A stretch of 7,581 nt of DNA, from NCBI GenBank assembly GCA_031262845.1, contig JAISGZ010000032.1:1-7581 (forward strand), read 5' to 3'. Of the stretch, positions 1 to 6,083 are shown one piece after another. The notes beneath the pieces were generated by a model. The model worked only from the letters and a program-made list of their open reading frames with translations, searched no databases and had not been told where the DNA came from. Within the stretch, counting starts at the first letter, position 1, and every line of letters begins with the position of its first letter. The translations under genes were made by a program, and so were the position numbers. The stretch is from Propionibacteriaceae bacterium (GTDB taxonomy: Bacteria; Actinomycetota; Actinomycetes; Propionibacteriales; Propionibacteriaceae).

Positions 1-110
1 ACCAAGTCTCGTCGCGACCCGGACGCTCAGCGGCGTGTCAACGAAAAGTAAGCACACGCAACTGAACGATGTGCGAACACAGGCGACGTAAACCTGTCAG
101 GGACAACCTG

Positions 111-146
111 AAAAAGGCAAACCGCAACCGCTCCGACGTTCGGTTG
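111..146 (-). terminator. Weak rho-independent terminator-like structure after the helicase
   Basis: Ten bases after the helicase stop, the transcript has CAACCG (146-141) pairing with CGGTTG (130-125) around a ten-base loop. A second CGGTT follows directly and can pair with the same left arm, which would bring the stem close to the CCTTTTT that ends at 111. The six-pair stem and the nine-base gap to the T-run make it a weak candidate. The rest of 1-110 shows no gene I can support. Confidence 0.4.
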
Positions 147-155
147 GACACCGGC

Positions 156-2003
156 CTACTCGGCCGGCGGCACCTCAGAGGTCCGGCGCCGACGCCGACG
201 CCGGGTTGGCCGGTCGGACTCGTTGACGGGGTTGGACTGTTGCCGGTCAGCCGTCGGCTGGGCCGGTGGAGTCACGGCAGCCGTAGTGGTGGGCTGATCA
301 GTCGATGGGTCCGCACTACGGCGACGGCGGGTCCGTTGCCGGGCCGGCCGGTCGCTGGGTTGAGTCGCCACTGAGGTCGTGACCGGTTCAGAGGTAGCCG
401 CGAAGGTCAGGTTGTTGGAGTCGCTGGAGCTTGAAGAGCGACCGGAAACGGACCGGTCTACTACCACCTGATCAGACCCGGCCTGATGGTCCGAACGGTC
501 CGGACGATCCCGCCGGGTCCGCCGCCGACGGCCGGAGTCGGAGTGCCCGCCAGCTTCGTGATCATCACCGGCACGGTCAGACCGCCGCCCGCGCCCCGGC
601 GAACGATCGTGACGAGCATCAGACCGGTCACCCCGGCGATGGTCGCGCGTCTCCGACCGCCGCGAAGAACTACCCATGGTCGCCGACGAAGGCTTGAGGC
701 GGCCGGTCGCCGTCTCCGGAATATCCAAATCTGCCAGCAACTGAGGTGTCGTCGAGTAAGCCTCCATTGGCTCGTCGAACGGCAAACCGAGGGTTTGGTT
801 GATGATCTTCCAGCGGTTCAGGTCGGACCAATCGACGAGGGTGATAGCGACGCCAATGTTTCCAGCCCGGCCGGTCCGGCCGATCCGGTGAACGTAGGTT
901 TTCTCGTCGTCGGGGCAGTCGTAATTGACGACATGGGTCACCGAGTCGACGTCGATGCCGCGGGCGGCCACGTCGGTCGCCACGATGACCTGGGCCTGGC
1001 CAGCCCGGAAACGCTTGAGGGCGCGTTCGCGGATGACTTGGCTGAGATCGCCGTGAATACAGGTCGCCGAAAAACCCCGATCGGTCAGATCGTCGGTCAG
1101 ACGCTGGACGCCCCTTTTGGTCCGGCAAAACACCATGACCCGGGTGGCGCTGGGCGATTGTAGGAGCTTGCCGACAATCGTCGGCTTGTCCAAGTCGTGG
1201 GCCTGGTAAACGAACTGAGTCGTTTGCGGCACCGTCATCGGCGAATCGTGGGCTTCGGCCCGGATATTGATCGGCTGCTGGAGATGCGACCGGGCCAGCG
1301 CCAGGATGGCCGACGGCATGGTGGCCGAGAACAACATCGTTTGCCGACCATCAGCCGGCGTCTGGGCGATGATCCGCTCCACGTCGGGCAGGAAACCCAA
1401 GTCGAGCATCTCATCGGCCTCATCCAGCACTAATTCGCTGATCTGATCGAGCTGTAAAGCTTTCCGGTCCATCAGGTCGATGATCCGGCCGGGAGTGCCG
1501 ACGACGACATCGACGCCGGCCGTCAAGGTGTCGAGTTGGGTGTCGTAGCCGACACCGCCGTAGACCGTCAGCACCCGAGCCTGGCTACCGGCGCCGGCGA
1601 TCGCCAAATCACCGGTCACCTGGAGTGCCAGTTCCCGCGTCGGACACAGCACCAGCGCCCGCGGCCGGACGTGAACCGGAGCCTCGGGGTCCGGGTCGGT
1701 CAAATTCAGCCGCTGCAACAGCGGAATCCCAAAGGCCAAGGTTTTGCCGGTGCCGGTACGGGCTTGACCGATCAGATCGGAGCCCTGCAAAGCGATCGGA
1801 ATCGCCAAGGTCTGAATCGGGAAGGGGGCCGTAAAGCCGGCCGCCGTCAGCGAGTCGACGATCGCCGGGGCAACCCCTAAATCGGCAAAGGTCAGCGGCT
1901 GGCCGTCGGGGGAGACCGGGCTCAGAGCTGAGGCCAGGGTCGGCGTCGCCTCGCTGGCTTCGGTCGCGACCGCTGTCGCTGGTAATGATGTTGTTTCAGT
2001 CAT
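156..2003 (-). CDS. DEAD-box ATP-dependent RNA helicase with arginine-rich C-terminal tail
   Basis: A 615-residue RNA helicase that unwinds RNA using ATP; likely roles are RNA decay, ribosome assembly or cold adaptation. All core motifs are present: Q motif (Phe of TFADLG, then GFTAPFPIQ) at about 38-64, motif I ARTGTGKT 81-88, Ia PTRELA 121-126, Ib TPGR 170-173, II DEAD 194-197, III SAT 226-228, V ATDVAARGID 342-351 and VI HRIGRTGR 372-379. From about 447 to 615 the sequence is disordered and rich in Arg, Asp, Ser and Thr, ending with a run of seven Arg shortly before the stop. This is a likely RNA-binding tail, as in RhlE/DeaD-type actinobacterial helicases. The frame is open to 2102, but that would overlap DUF3107 by 92 bases. 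The ATG at 2003 lies seven bases after the DUF3107 stop with GAGAG upstream. Confidence 0.95.
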   Translation of the reverse strand: MTETTSLPATAVATEASEATPTLASALSPVSPDGQPLTFADLGVAPAIVDSLTAAGFTAPFPIQTLAIPIALQGSDLIGQARTGTGKTLAFGIPLLQRLNLTDPDPEAPVHVRPRALVLCPTRELALQVTGDLAIAGAGSQARVLTVYGGVGYDTQLDTLTAGVDVVVGTPGRIIDLMDRKALQLDQISELVLDEADEMLDLGFLPDVERIIAQTPADGRQTMLFSATMPSAILALARSHLQQPINIRAEAHDSPMTVPQTTQFVYQAHDLDKPTIVGKLLQSPSATRVMVFCRTKRGVQRLTDDLTDRGFSATCIHGDLSQVIRERALKRFRAGQAQVIVATDVAARGIDVDSVTHVVNYDCPDDEKTYVHRIGRTGRAGNIGVAITLVDWSDLNRWKIINQTLGLPFDEPMEAYSTTPQLLADLDIPETATGRLKPSSATMGSSSRRSETRDHRRGDRSDARHDRSPGRGRRSDRAGDDHEAGGHSDSGRRRRTRRDRPDRSDHQAGSDQVVVDRSVSGRSSSSSDSNNLTFAATSEPVTTSVATQPSDRPARQRTRRRRSADPSTDQPTTTAAVTPPAQPTADRQQSNPVNESDRPTRRRRRRRTSEVPPAE

Positions 2004-2007
2004 CAGG

Positions 2008-2012
2008 CTCTC
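2008..2012 (-). promoter_or_regulatory. Ribosome-binding site of the helicase, embedded in the DUF3107 stop
   Basis: The transcript reads TGAGAG: the TGA stop of DUF3107 (2011-2013) shares bases with the GAGAG that lies four bases before the helicase ATG at 2003. A ribosome finishing DUF3107 would stand on this site, which favours coupled translation. Confidence 0.5.
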
Positions 2013-2238
2013 AGATCGCCCCGAAGCCAACCGGCCGGGCGTGTTCGGTGCCAAGTTCAACGTAGCCGATGCCGGTGCCGGGGATGAGAACTTGGCGGCC
2101 ATGAGTGTCGGTCAGGGCCAAGACTCCCTGGTCGTTGCCCAACGCTTGGGCTAATTCTTTCTTCACTTCGTCGGCGGTTAACGGCGAGTCGACGACGATC
2201 TCTTTCGATACCTGACGGATTCCAACCTTGATTTCCAC
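2011..2238 (-). CDS. DUF3107 (TB9.4-like) small conserved actinobacterial protein
   Basis: A 75-residue protein of the DUF3107 family, whose best-known member is M. tuberculosis TB9.4 (Rv3208A, named from memory). It matches the family over its full length: MEIKVGIRQVSKEIVVDS at the start, an amphipathic helix TADEVKKELAQAL, then a strand-rich second half with VLALTDTHGRQVLIPG and the closing GIGYVELG and PVGFG motifs. The biochemical function is unknown. The start is GTG (2236-2238), not ATG, with a strong AAGGAGG four bases upstream, and it coincides with the conserved MEIKVG beginning. The helicase follows after seven bases, so the two are almost certainly co-transcribed and perhaps translationally coupled. 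The same pairing in mycobacteria (TB9.4 close to the RhlE helicase) suggests an RNA-related role, but that is only inference from position. Confidence 0.9.
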   Translation of the reverse strand: MEIKVGIRQVSKEIVVDSPLTADEVKKELAQALGNDQGVLALTDTHGRQVLIPGTGIGYVELGTEHARPVGFGAI

Positions 2239-2393
2239 AAAGCCTCCTTAATGTCCCGAATGCTCCAACGTCGGTGTTGCTGAAGCCACGTCCGACCAGG
2301 CACAGTGCGCCGGCGGTCAACGTGGTTGAGAACAGCTAAGAACGAGGGTCGGGTGCTGTTACTGCCCCCAGATGTCCACAACTCTGAGCAACT
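2239..2393 (-). promoter_or_regulatory. 155-base intergenic region, presumed promoter of the DUF3107-helicase unit
   Basis: This is the largest gap between genes in the window. Apart from the hairpin at its upstream end it holds a TTGACC at 2315-2320 (minus strand) that resembles a -35 element, but I find no convincing TAnnnT -10 at 16-19 bases from it. A promoter is expected from the gap and the change of function, but its position is not resolved. Confidence 0.3.
2243..2249 (-). promoter_or_regulatory. Ribosome-binding site of the DUF3107 gene, supporting a GTG start
   Basis: The transcript reads AAGGAGG here, close to a perfect Shine-Dalgarno sequence, four bases before the GTG at 2236-2238. 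It is the strongest site in the window and suggests efficient translation despite the non-ATG start. Confidence 0.75.
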
Positions 2394-2405
2394 TTAGCTC
2401 AGGGT
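2381..2405 (-). terminator. Hairpin spanning the FHA stop codon, possible terminator without T-run
   Basis: In the transcript CTGAGC (2402-2397) pairs with GCTCAG (2389-2384) around a seven-base loop TAAAGTT. Beyond one mismatch, two further pairs extend the stem to nine positions. The loop begins with the TAA stop codon of the FHA gene. No T-run follows (AGTTGTGG comes next), so intrinsic termination would be weak. It may mark the 3' end of the signalling operon or protect the message. The 155-base gap that follows supports a transcript boundary here. Confidence 0.45.
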
Positions 2406-3635
2406 AGCGATTTCCCCAGCCGTTGCCGGTCGCACGACCAGTCTGGTCCAGCCACCGACGTAGATCCGGTCATCCGGTCCGACGTGGGTACGACTGTCGA
2501 TCGGCGTCTGCGGCAGCGGCTCACCGGCCGCGGCCACGAAGGTGCCGTTGGCCGAGTCGAGATCGGTCACCTGCCAAGTTCCGCTGACCCACGTCAGTTC
2601 GGCTTGACGTCGGCTACAGCCCGAATCGGCGCCACAGTCGATCTGGGGATGGATATTCCGGCTGGCCGAACGGCGGCCGATCAGCGCCGGCGAGGTCAAC
2701 ACGGTCAACTGAGGTGGGCCGAGCGGCGGCAGTGGCTCTTCGGCCTCTTGTAAGGCGTACCACTGAGGGTCGATCCACAATTCGGCCACCCACGGTTCGG
2801 CTGGTCCGGCCGCTGCCGTGGCCGACTGGTTCGACGGTGACTGTTGGTCGTCGCTGGTCGCTTGGCCGCCCGTTGCTTCCGGGCTGGCCTGATCGGACGG
2901 CGTATCGGCCGCCGGAACACCAATCTGATCGGACTCAGTGGCTGATTCATCAACAGCGTCCCCAGACTGATCTGTCGCCCCTTGACTTCCAGGATCATCC
3001 ACGGGCGGCGGTTCAGAATCACTGGCGTCGGACGGCTTCACCTCATTGTCGGCCTGGTCCACGCCGTCAGTCTGGGACTCGTCGGCCGTGGATTCCGTCC
3101 TGGACTGGTCAGCTTCTGCCACCAAGGCGGCCGCGGTGTCAGATTCAGTAATTGTTTCCGGTTCGGCGAGAGTCCCACTGCCTGAGTCGGTCTCATCCTC
3201 AGACCCCGAACCGGTATCAGTAGCAGAACCGGTATCGGCATCGGTATCAGCCTCGGTCGCCGTCTCAGCCTCAGCGCCGGTCGCCGACGCTGTGTCTTCC
3301 ACCACCGGCTGAACCCCAGCCGCACCACCGGAACTATCGGTCAGCCCGAGCGCCGTCGCCAGATCTTGATCGGGCAGCGCTCCCGTGACGTAGTCATAGC
3401 CACAGGCTTCGCAGAACAGCGCCCCAGCCGGCCGCGGCGCCCCACAATGAGGACAGCTTTCCGGTGCCGGAAGCGACGACGGCGTCAACGGGCCAGGCTC
3501 GGTCGCCGCGGCGGAACCAGCAACCGGCCGGTCAGCCACCTCAGCAGCCGCCGTCTCGGACCCAGTCAAGGGCTGACCACATTGGTCGCAGAAGTCCTCG
3601 GTGGCCGATTGATGACCGTCGGAACAGGTAGGCAT
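2394..3635 (-). CDS. FHA-domain protein with two N-terminal zinc ribbons and long acidic linker
   Basis: A 413-residue cytosolic protein likely to read phosphothreonine marks. The first zinc ribbon uses Cys4, His8, Cys16 and Cys19 (a GH...FCxxCG form). The second uses Cys61, Cys64, Cys75 and Cys78. Residues about 86-280 are low-complexity Asp/Glu/Ser/Thr/Ala/Gln sequence, surely disordered. The FHA domain is at about 310-402: IGRR (319-322), SRRQAEL (341-347), DLDSANGTF (358-366) and a closing GGWTRLVVR strand. The conserved Gly-Arg, Ser-Arg and Asn-Gly are present, but the His usual in SRxHA is Gln344. The frame is open to 3773. I chose the ATG at 3635 because AAGGAG lies five bases upstream and the zinc ribbon begins there; the longer version would overlap the VWA gene and add unlike sequence. 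It ends the signalling cluster and probably binds phosphorylated products of the genes upstream. Confidence 0.9.
   Translation of the reverse strand: MPTCSDGHQSATEDFCDQCGQPLTGSETAAAEVADRPVAGSAAATEPGPLTPSSLPAPESCPHCGAPRPAGALFCEACGYDYVTGALPDQDLATALGLTDSSGGAAGVQPVVEDTASATGAEAETATEADTDADTGSATDTGSGSEDETDSGSGTLAEPETITESDTAAALVAEADQSRTESTADESQTDGVDQADNEVKPSDASDSEPPPVDDPGSQGATDQSGDAVDESATESDQIGVPAADTPSDQASPEATGGQATSDDQQSPSNQSATAAAGPAEPWVAELWIDPQWYALQEAEEPLPPLGPPQLTVLTSPALIGRRSASRNIHPQIDCGADSGCSRRQAELTWVSGTWQVTDLDSANGTFVAAAGEPLPQTPIDSRTHVGPDDRIYVGGWTRLVVRPATAGEIATLS
3208..3248 (-). repeat. Short 18-base-period repeat in the acidic linker of the FHA gene
   Basis: The 11-mer GAACCGGTATC occurs at 3208-3218 and again at 3226-3236 (period 18), with a partial CGGTATC copy at 3242-3248. 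On the coding strand it yields repeated DTGSAT-like hexapeptides. It sits in the disordered linker, where such repeats can expand or contract without shifting the frame. Confidence 0.5.
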
Positions 3636-3640
3636 CGGGT

Positions 3641-3646
3641 CTCCTT
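3641..3646 (-). promoter_or_regulatory. Ribosome-binding site of the FHA gene
   Basis: The transcript reads AAGGAG here, five bases before the ATG at 3635. It is one of the best Shine-Dalgarno matches in the window and fixes the start against the longer open frame that reaches 3773. Confidence 0.7.
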
Positions 3647-3658
3647 CGGTTGGAGGTT

Positions 3659-3689
3659 GAGGTCCTGGTGGCTCAGCCGTCAGGACCCC
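3659..3689 (-). other. Intercistronic hairpin between VWA and FHA genes
   Basis: In the transcript GGTCCTG (3687-3681) pairs perfectly with CAGGACC (3667-3661). A G-U and a G-C pair extend this to nine pairs, and the 13-base loop holds a small GGC/GCC pairing. An alternative CCACC/GGTGG hairpin at 3688-3699 overlaps its edge. No T-run follows, so it is not a standard terminator. It lies between the VWA stop and the FHA ribosome-binding site, where it could stabilise or process the mRNA, or lower expression of the last gene. The role is inference. Confidence 0.45.
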
Positions 3690-3702
3690 ACCGTGGTGGT
3701 AA

Positions 3703-4980
3703 TCAGTTACGAATTCGGGTGGTCTTGGTCGAAGCCGTGTCGAGCGCCATCTCGTCGGCTTTGTTGACATCACGCCGCAGCCGGACCGTGCCGGTGGCGG
3801 CGTCGGTGACCTCGACCACGCGCCTCAAGCGGGTGGTGGCTTCGGCGTTGCCCGTGGCCTCAGCTAATTGCACGGCCCGGCCCAGCCGGACGGTGGCGGT
3901 GTGATCATCGCCCGCTGCCCGGGCGGCCAGACCGGATTGAATGGCGGCCGCCAACTCGGTTTGGCCGGTGTAATGAGCCACCTCGGGCGCGATCTGGGCG
4001 GTCAACCCCGGATCATCCGACCAGCGGGCCTTGACCAGGCCTTGGGTCAGAATCTGGGAGCCGACGACTAATTGAACTCGGGCCGCGAGTTGCTCTTGGC
4101 CGACGGCTTTAGCGGGTAACCGGACGGCGATGTGATAATCCCGGGTCTCGTTGCCCCACGCCCCGGTCGGATAACCCTGGGTCAGCGGGTTGATCGGCTG
4201 CCCGCGGTAGGTCAGGTCCTCAACCGTCGGCGAGACCTGGCGGACGAACAGAATCTGGGCGTCCTGCGGCGTCCAAACCCGAAGCTGAGCGTTGGCGACG
4301 CCCCGGTTCATGGCCTGGTGGACCAAACCGGCCATGACCTGAGGTAGGTCGCGGGCGTCGGGAATGATGTCAATCGAGCCGAGTAGCGCCTGGGCGATCT
4401 TCCGGACTTCGGACACCTTCCAATCCACGCCGATACCCCGGCAGTCGGCTTGGAATTGGCCGATGCACTGACGAATGGCCTGGTCAAGTTGGGTTGGTGT
4501 TTCGTTGTAATCCTCGCCGTCGGTCAGCAAGATGGCGTGGCGACCGGACAGCGACCCGACCGATTGGAACAACTGCCGGGCCAACAACAGCCAACGGCCG
4601 ATGGCCGTACCACCGTCGGCTCGGAAGGCGGCGATCGCCCGTTGGGCTTCCCGGCGGGTCTGCGGGTTCATCTGCACCAGCCCCGGACCCGAAGTCACGC
4701 GCGGGTAAGCCAGGTAAGCCTGGTGAGTCCCGGCCACGATCGCGAACCAGGTGCCGTCGGTGATCATGTCGCAAGCGATCTGGGCGGCCTGCTTGGCCAT
4801 CTCGATGCGCGGCCCAATCATCGAACCTGAGGTGTCGACGATGATGATTTCCCCAACTTCGGAGCCACTGCTGCCGGCTGTCCCGGTTTCGGTGCCGGTG
4901 ACCGAGACGATGGCGTGAACATCGGTGCCTTGGTCCGGCAGGAATTCGTTCTGGAAGACAGACGACGTGAAGTTGGCCAT
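3703..4980 (-). CDS. VWA-domain protein with intact MIDAS motif, of the kinase/phosphatase cluster
   Basis: A 425-residue soluble protein with a von Willebrand factor A domain at about residues 40-225. The metal-ion-dependent adhesion site is complete: DTSGS at 49-53 (Asp49, Ser51, Ser53), Thr125 in DGGTAIG, and Asp154 in LLTDGED. The domain should therefore bind a divalent cation and a protein partner. Residues 230-335 look like a beta-rich middle domain, and 335-390 is a helical region. The C-terminal 63 residues contain four Thr-x-Arg-Leu/Ile motifs (Thr363, 382, 398, 420) and end in the DEMALDT...TTRIRN segment. No signal peptide or membrane segment is visible. The frame is open to 5223, but the ATG at 4980 is preceded by GAGAG at eight bases, lies 38 bases after the phosphatase stop, and is where sensible protein sequence begins. 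Function is inferred: a scaffold or substrate of the neighbouring kinase and FHA protein. No enzyme activity is evident. Confidence 0.88.
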   Translation of the reverse strand: MANFTSSVFQNEFLPDQGTDVHAIVSVTGTETGTAGSSGSEVGEIIIVDTSGSMIGPRIEMAKQAAQIACDMITDGTWFAIVAGTHQAYLAYPRVTSGPGLVQMNPQTRREAQRAIAAFRADGGTAIGRWLLLARQLFQSVGSLSGRHAILLTDGEDYNETPTQLDQAIRQCIGQFQADCRGIGVDWKVSEVRKIAQALLGSIDIIPDARDLPQVMAGLVHQAMNRGVANAQLRVWTPQDAQILFVRQVSPTVEDLTYRGQPINPLTQGYPTGAWGNETRDYHIAVRLPAKAVGQEQLAARVQLVVGSQILTQGLVKARWSDDPGLTAQIAPEVAHYTGQTELAAAIQSGLAARAAGDDHTATVRLGRAVQLAEATGNAEATTRLRRVVEVTDAATGTVRLRRDVNKADEMALDTASTKTTRIRN

Positions 4981-4988
4981 GGGGCATT

Positions 4989-4993
4989 CTCTC
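4989..4993 (-). promoter_or_regulatory. Ribosome-binding site of the VWA gene
   Basis: The transcript reads GAGAG here, eight bases before the ATG at 4980. It sits in the 38-base gap after the phosphatase stop. An out-of-frame ATG (4985-4987) lies between this site and the true start and would compete only weakly, being too close to the site. Confidence 0.5.
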
Positions 4994-5018
4994 AGATCAG
5001 CAGGGGTAGAACCGTGGG

Positions 5019-6083
5019 TCAGGCCGCCGATGACGGCTCGGTGGTGGCTTCTGGGTCGGGGCCGGTGCAACGGGCCAGCGCCACCGTGATGTTGTCGTGG
5101 CCACCTTGTCGGTTGGCCCAATCGACCAGGCCTTGGGCGACCTGCAGCGGGGCCGTCCCGGTTTCCGGGGTCACGGCCGCCAAGACGGCGGCCAAGGCGG
5201 TCGGTTCGGAGGCGTAATTCCACAAGCCATCGGAACAGACCATGAGCCAGCCGTCAGCCGCCAGCGGCCACTGTCCGACCGCCGGTTCCAAGTCGACGGC
5301 GTCGCGGCCCAGCCATTTCGTGATCGTATGAGCCAGAGCCGAGGCTTCGGCGGCCTGCCGGGTAACGCCTTCGGCGATCTGGGCCTGGGCCAGCGAGTGG
5401 TCACAGGACAGCAGGACCGGTTCACCGGCGTCGGGGAACCAGTAGACCCGCGAGTCGCCTAGGTTGGCCCAGTAGGCCTGACCTTCCTGAATCAGGGCGG
5501 CGGCGAAGGTGGCCGAGGCCGGGTTGGGTGAATCCGGGTCAGTGGCCGCGACCACGGCCTCGTTGGCCGCCTGGACGGCTTGGCGCAGCGCTTGGGCCAG
5601 GGCTGCCGTGCGTGACTGGTCGATTCCGGCCAATCCCTGAGGACTGGCCTGCCACAAGCTCAAACAAGCTGCTCGGGCGCCCGCCAGGGAAGCCACATCG
5701 GCGTCCTGCGAGGTCGTCACGCCATCACAGACGACGAGCACCGCCCGCTCATCGGCCACCGGGCTGGCTTGAATGGCCAGGGCGTCTTCGTTCCGCCGGT
5801 GGAGCAGGCCGATGTCACAGACGCCGCCGACCCAATCACCGCCGGCCAGTTCGTAGTGGTTACGGAGCGACTGGGCCCGGGCGCCACATTGGGTGCAGTA
5901 GCCATCACCGTCGATGACCCCCTGACAACGGTGGCAGGTCGATGGCCAGAGGGCCGTGTCATCACTGGCCATAACCGTCGGCTGAGTGACGTCGGCTTGA
6001 TAGATGACACCGGGTTCAGCCGGCGTCGCGGGTATCTCAACAGTCGGCGTATCGTCGTTATCGGGTTCGGTTGGCGTCGTCAT
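5019..6083 (-). CDS. Soluble PP2C-family Ser/Thr protein phosphatase with N-terminal zinc ribbon
   Basis: A 354-residue metal-dependent (Mn/Mg) phosphatase predicted to remove phosphate from Ser/Thr of the neighbouring kinase's substrates. Residues 1-45 look disordered and carry a Thr14-Val-Glu-Ile motif. A zinc ribbon follows with Cys50, Cys53, Cys63 and Cys66. The PP2C domain runs from about 83 to 340: DIGLLHRRNEDA at 90-101 (metal acids Glu99, Asp100), CDGV at 119-122 (Asp120, Gly121), ANLGDSRVYW at 206-215, CSDGLWNY at 283-290 (Asp285) and GGHDNITVA at 327-335 (Asp330). All expected metal ligands are present. The usual DGMGG is replaced by DGVTTS. There is no transmembrane helix, unlike membrane-anchored PstP. 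I chose the ATG at 6083 over the one at 6095 because it gives an ATGA overlap with the kinase stop and has GGAG six bases upstream. The overlap suggests translational coupling of kinase and phosphatase. Confidence 0.93.
   Translation of the reverse strand: MTTPTEPDNDDTPTVEIPATPAEPGVIYQADVTQPTVMASDDTALWPSTCHRCQGVIDGDGYCTQCGARAQSLRNHYELAGGDWVGGVCDIGLLHRRNEDALAIQASPVADERAVLVVCDGVTTSQDADVASLAGARAACLSLWQASPQGLAGIDQSRTAALAQALRQAVQAANEAVVAATDPDSPNPASATFAAALIQEGQAYWANLGDSRVYWFPDAGEPVLLSCDHSLAQAQIAEGVTRQAAEASALAHTITKWLGRDAVDLEPAVGQWPLAADGWLMVCSDGLWNYASEPTALAAVLAAVTPETGTAPLQVAQGLVDWANRQGGHDNITVALARCTGPDPEATTEPSSAA

Noticed and set aside
36..41. Minus-strand TTGACA resembling a -35 box
   Set aside because: No TAnnnT-like -10 follows at 16-19 bases (GTCGCG is found instead), and the downstream gene lies outside the window.
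69..374. 101-codon plus-strand open frame at the left edge
   Set aside because: It overlaps the Arg-rich helicase tail in antisense and its own sequence is Arg/Gly/Pro-rich with no recognisable motif and no good ribosome-binding site.
486..1163. 225-codon plus-strand open frame
   Set aside because: It lies antisense to the helicase, whose motifs prove the minus strand codes. Its translation is low-complexity Pro/Arg/Val sequence with no family resemblance; long antisense frames are common in GC-rich genes.
2004..2102. 33-residue N-terminal extension of the helicase
   Set aside because: It would overlap most of the conserved end of DUF3107, and a better start with a ribosome-binding site exists at 2003.
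2315..2320. Minus-strand TTGACC as the -35 of the DUF3107 promoter
   Set aside because: The sequence 17-18 bases further (GGTCGG) is not a -10, so I did not call a defined promoter.
3046..3312. Ser/Val-rich plus-strand open frame
   Set aside because: It is the mirror of the acidic linker of the FHA gene; its repeats reflect those of the linker.
4985..4987. ATG just upstream of the VWA start
   Set aside because: It is in another frame, leads to an Arg/His-rich shadow sequence and lies too close to the GAGAG site.
4981..5223. 81-residue N-terminal extension of the VWA protein
   Set aside because: It is the out-of-frame shadow of the PP2C C-terminus (Arg/Pro/Gly-rich), and 4980 has an ATG with a ribosome-binding site.
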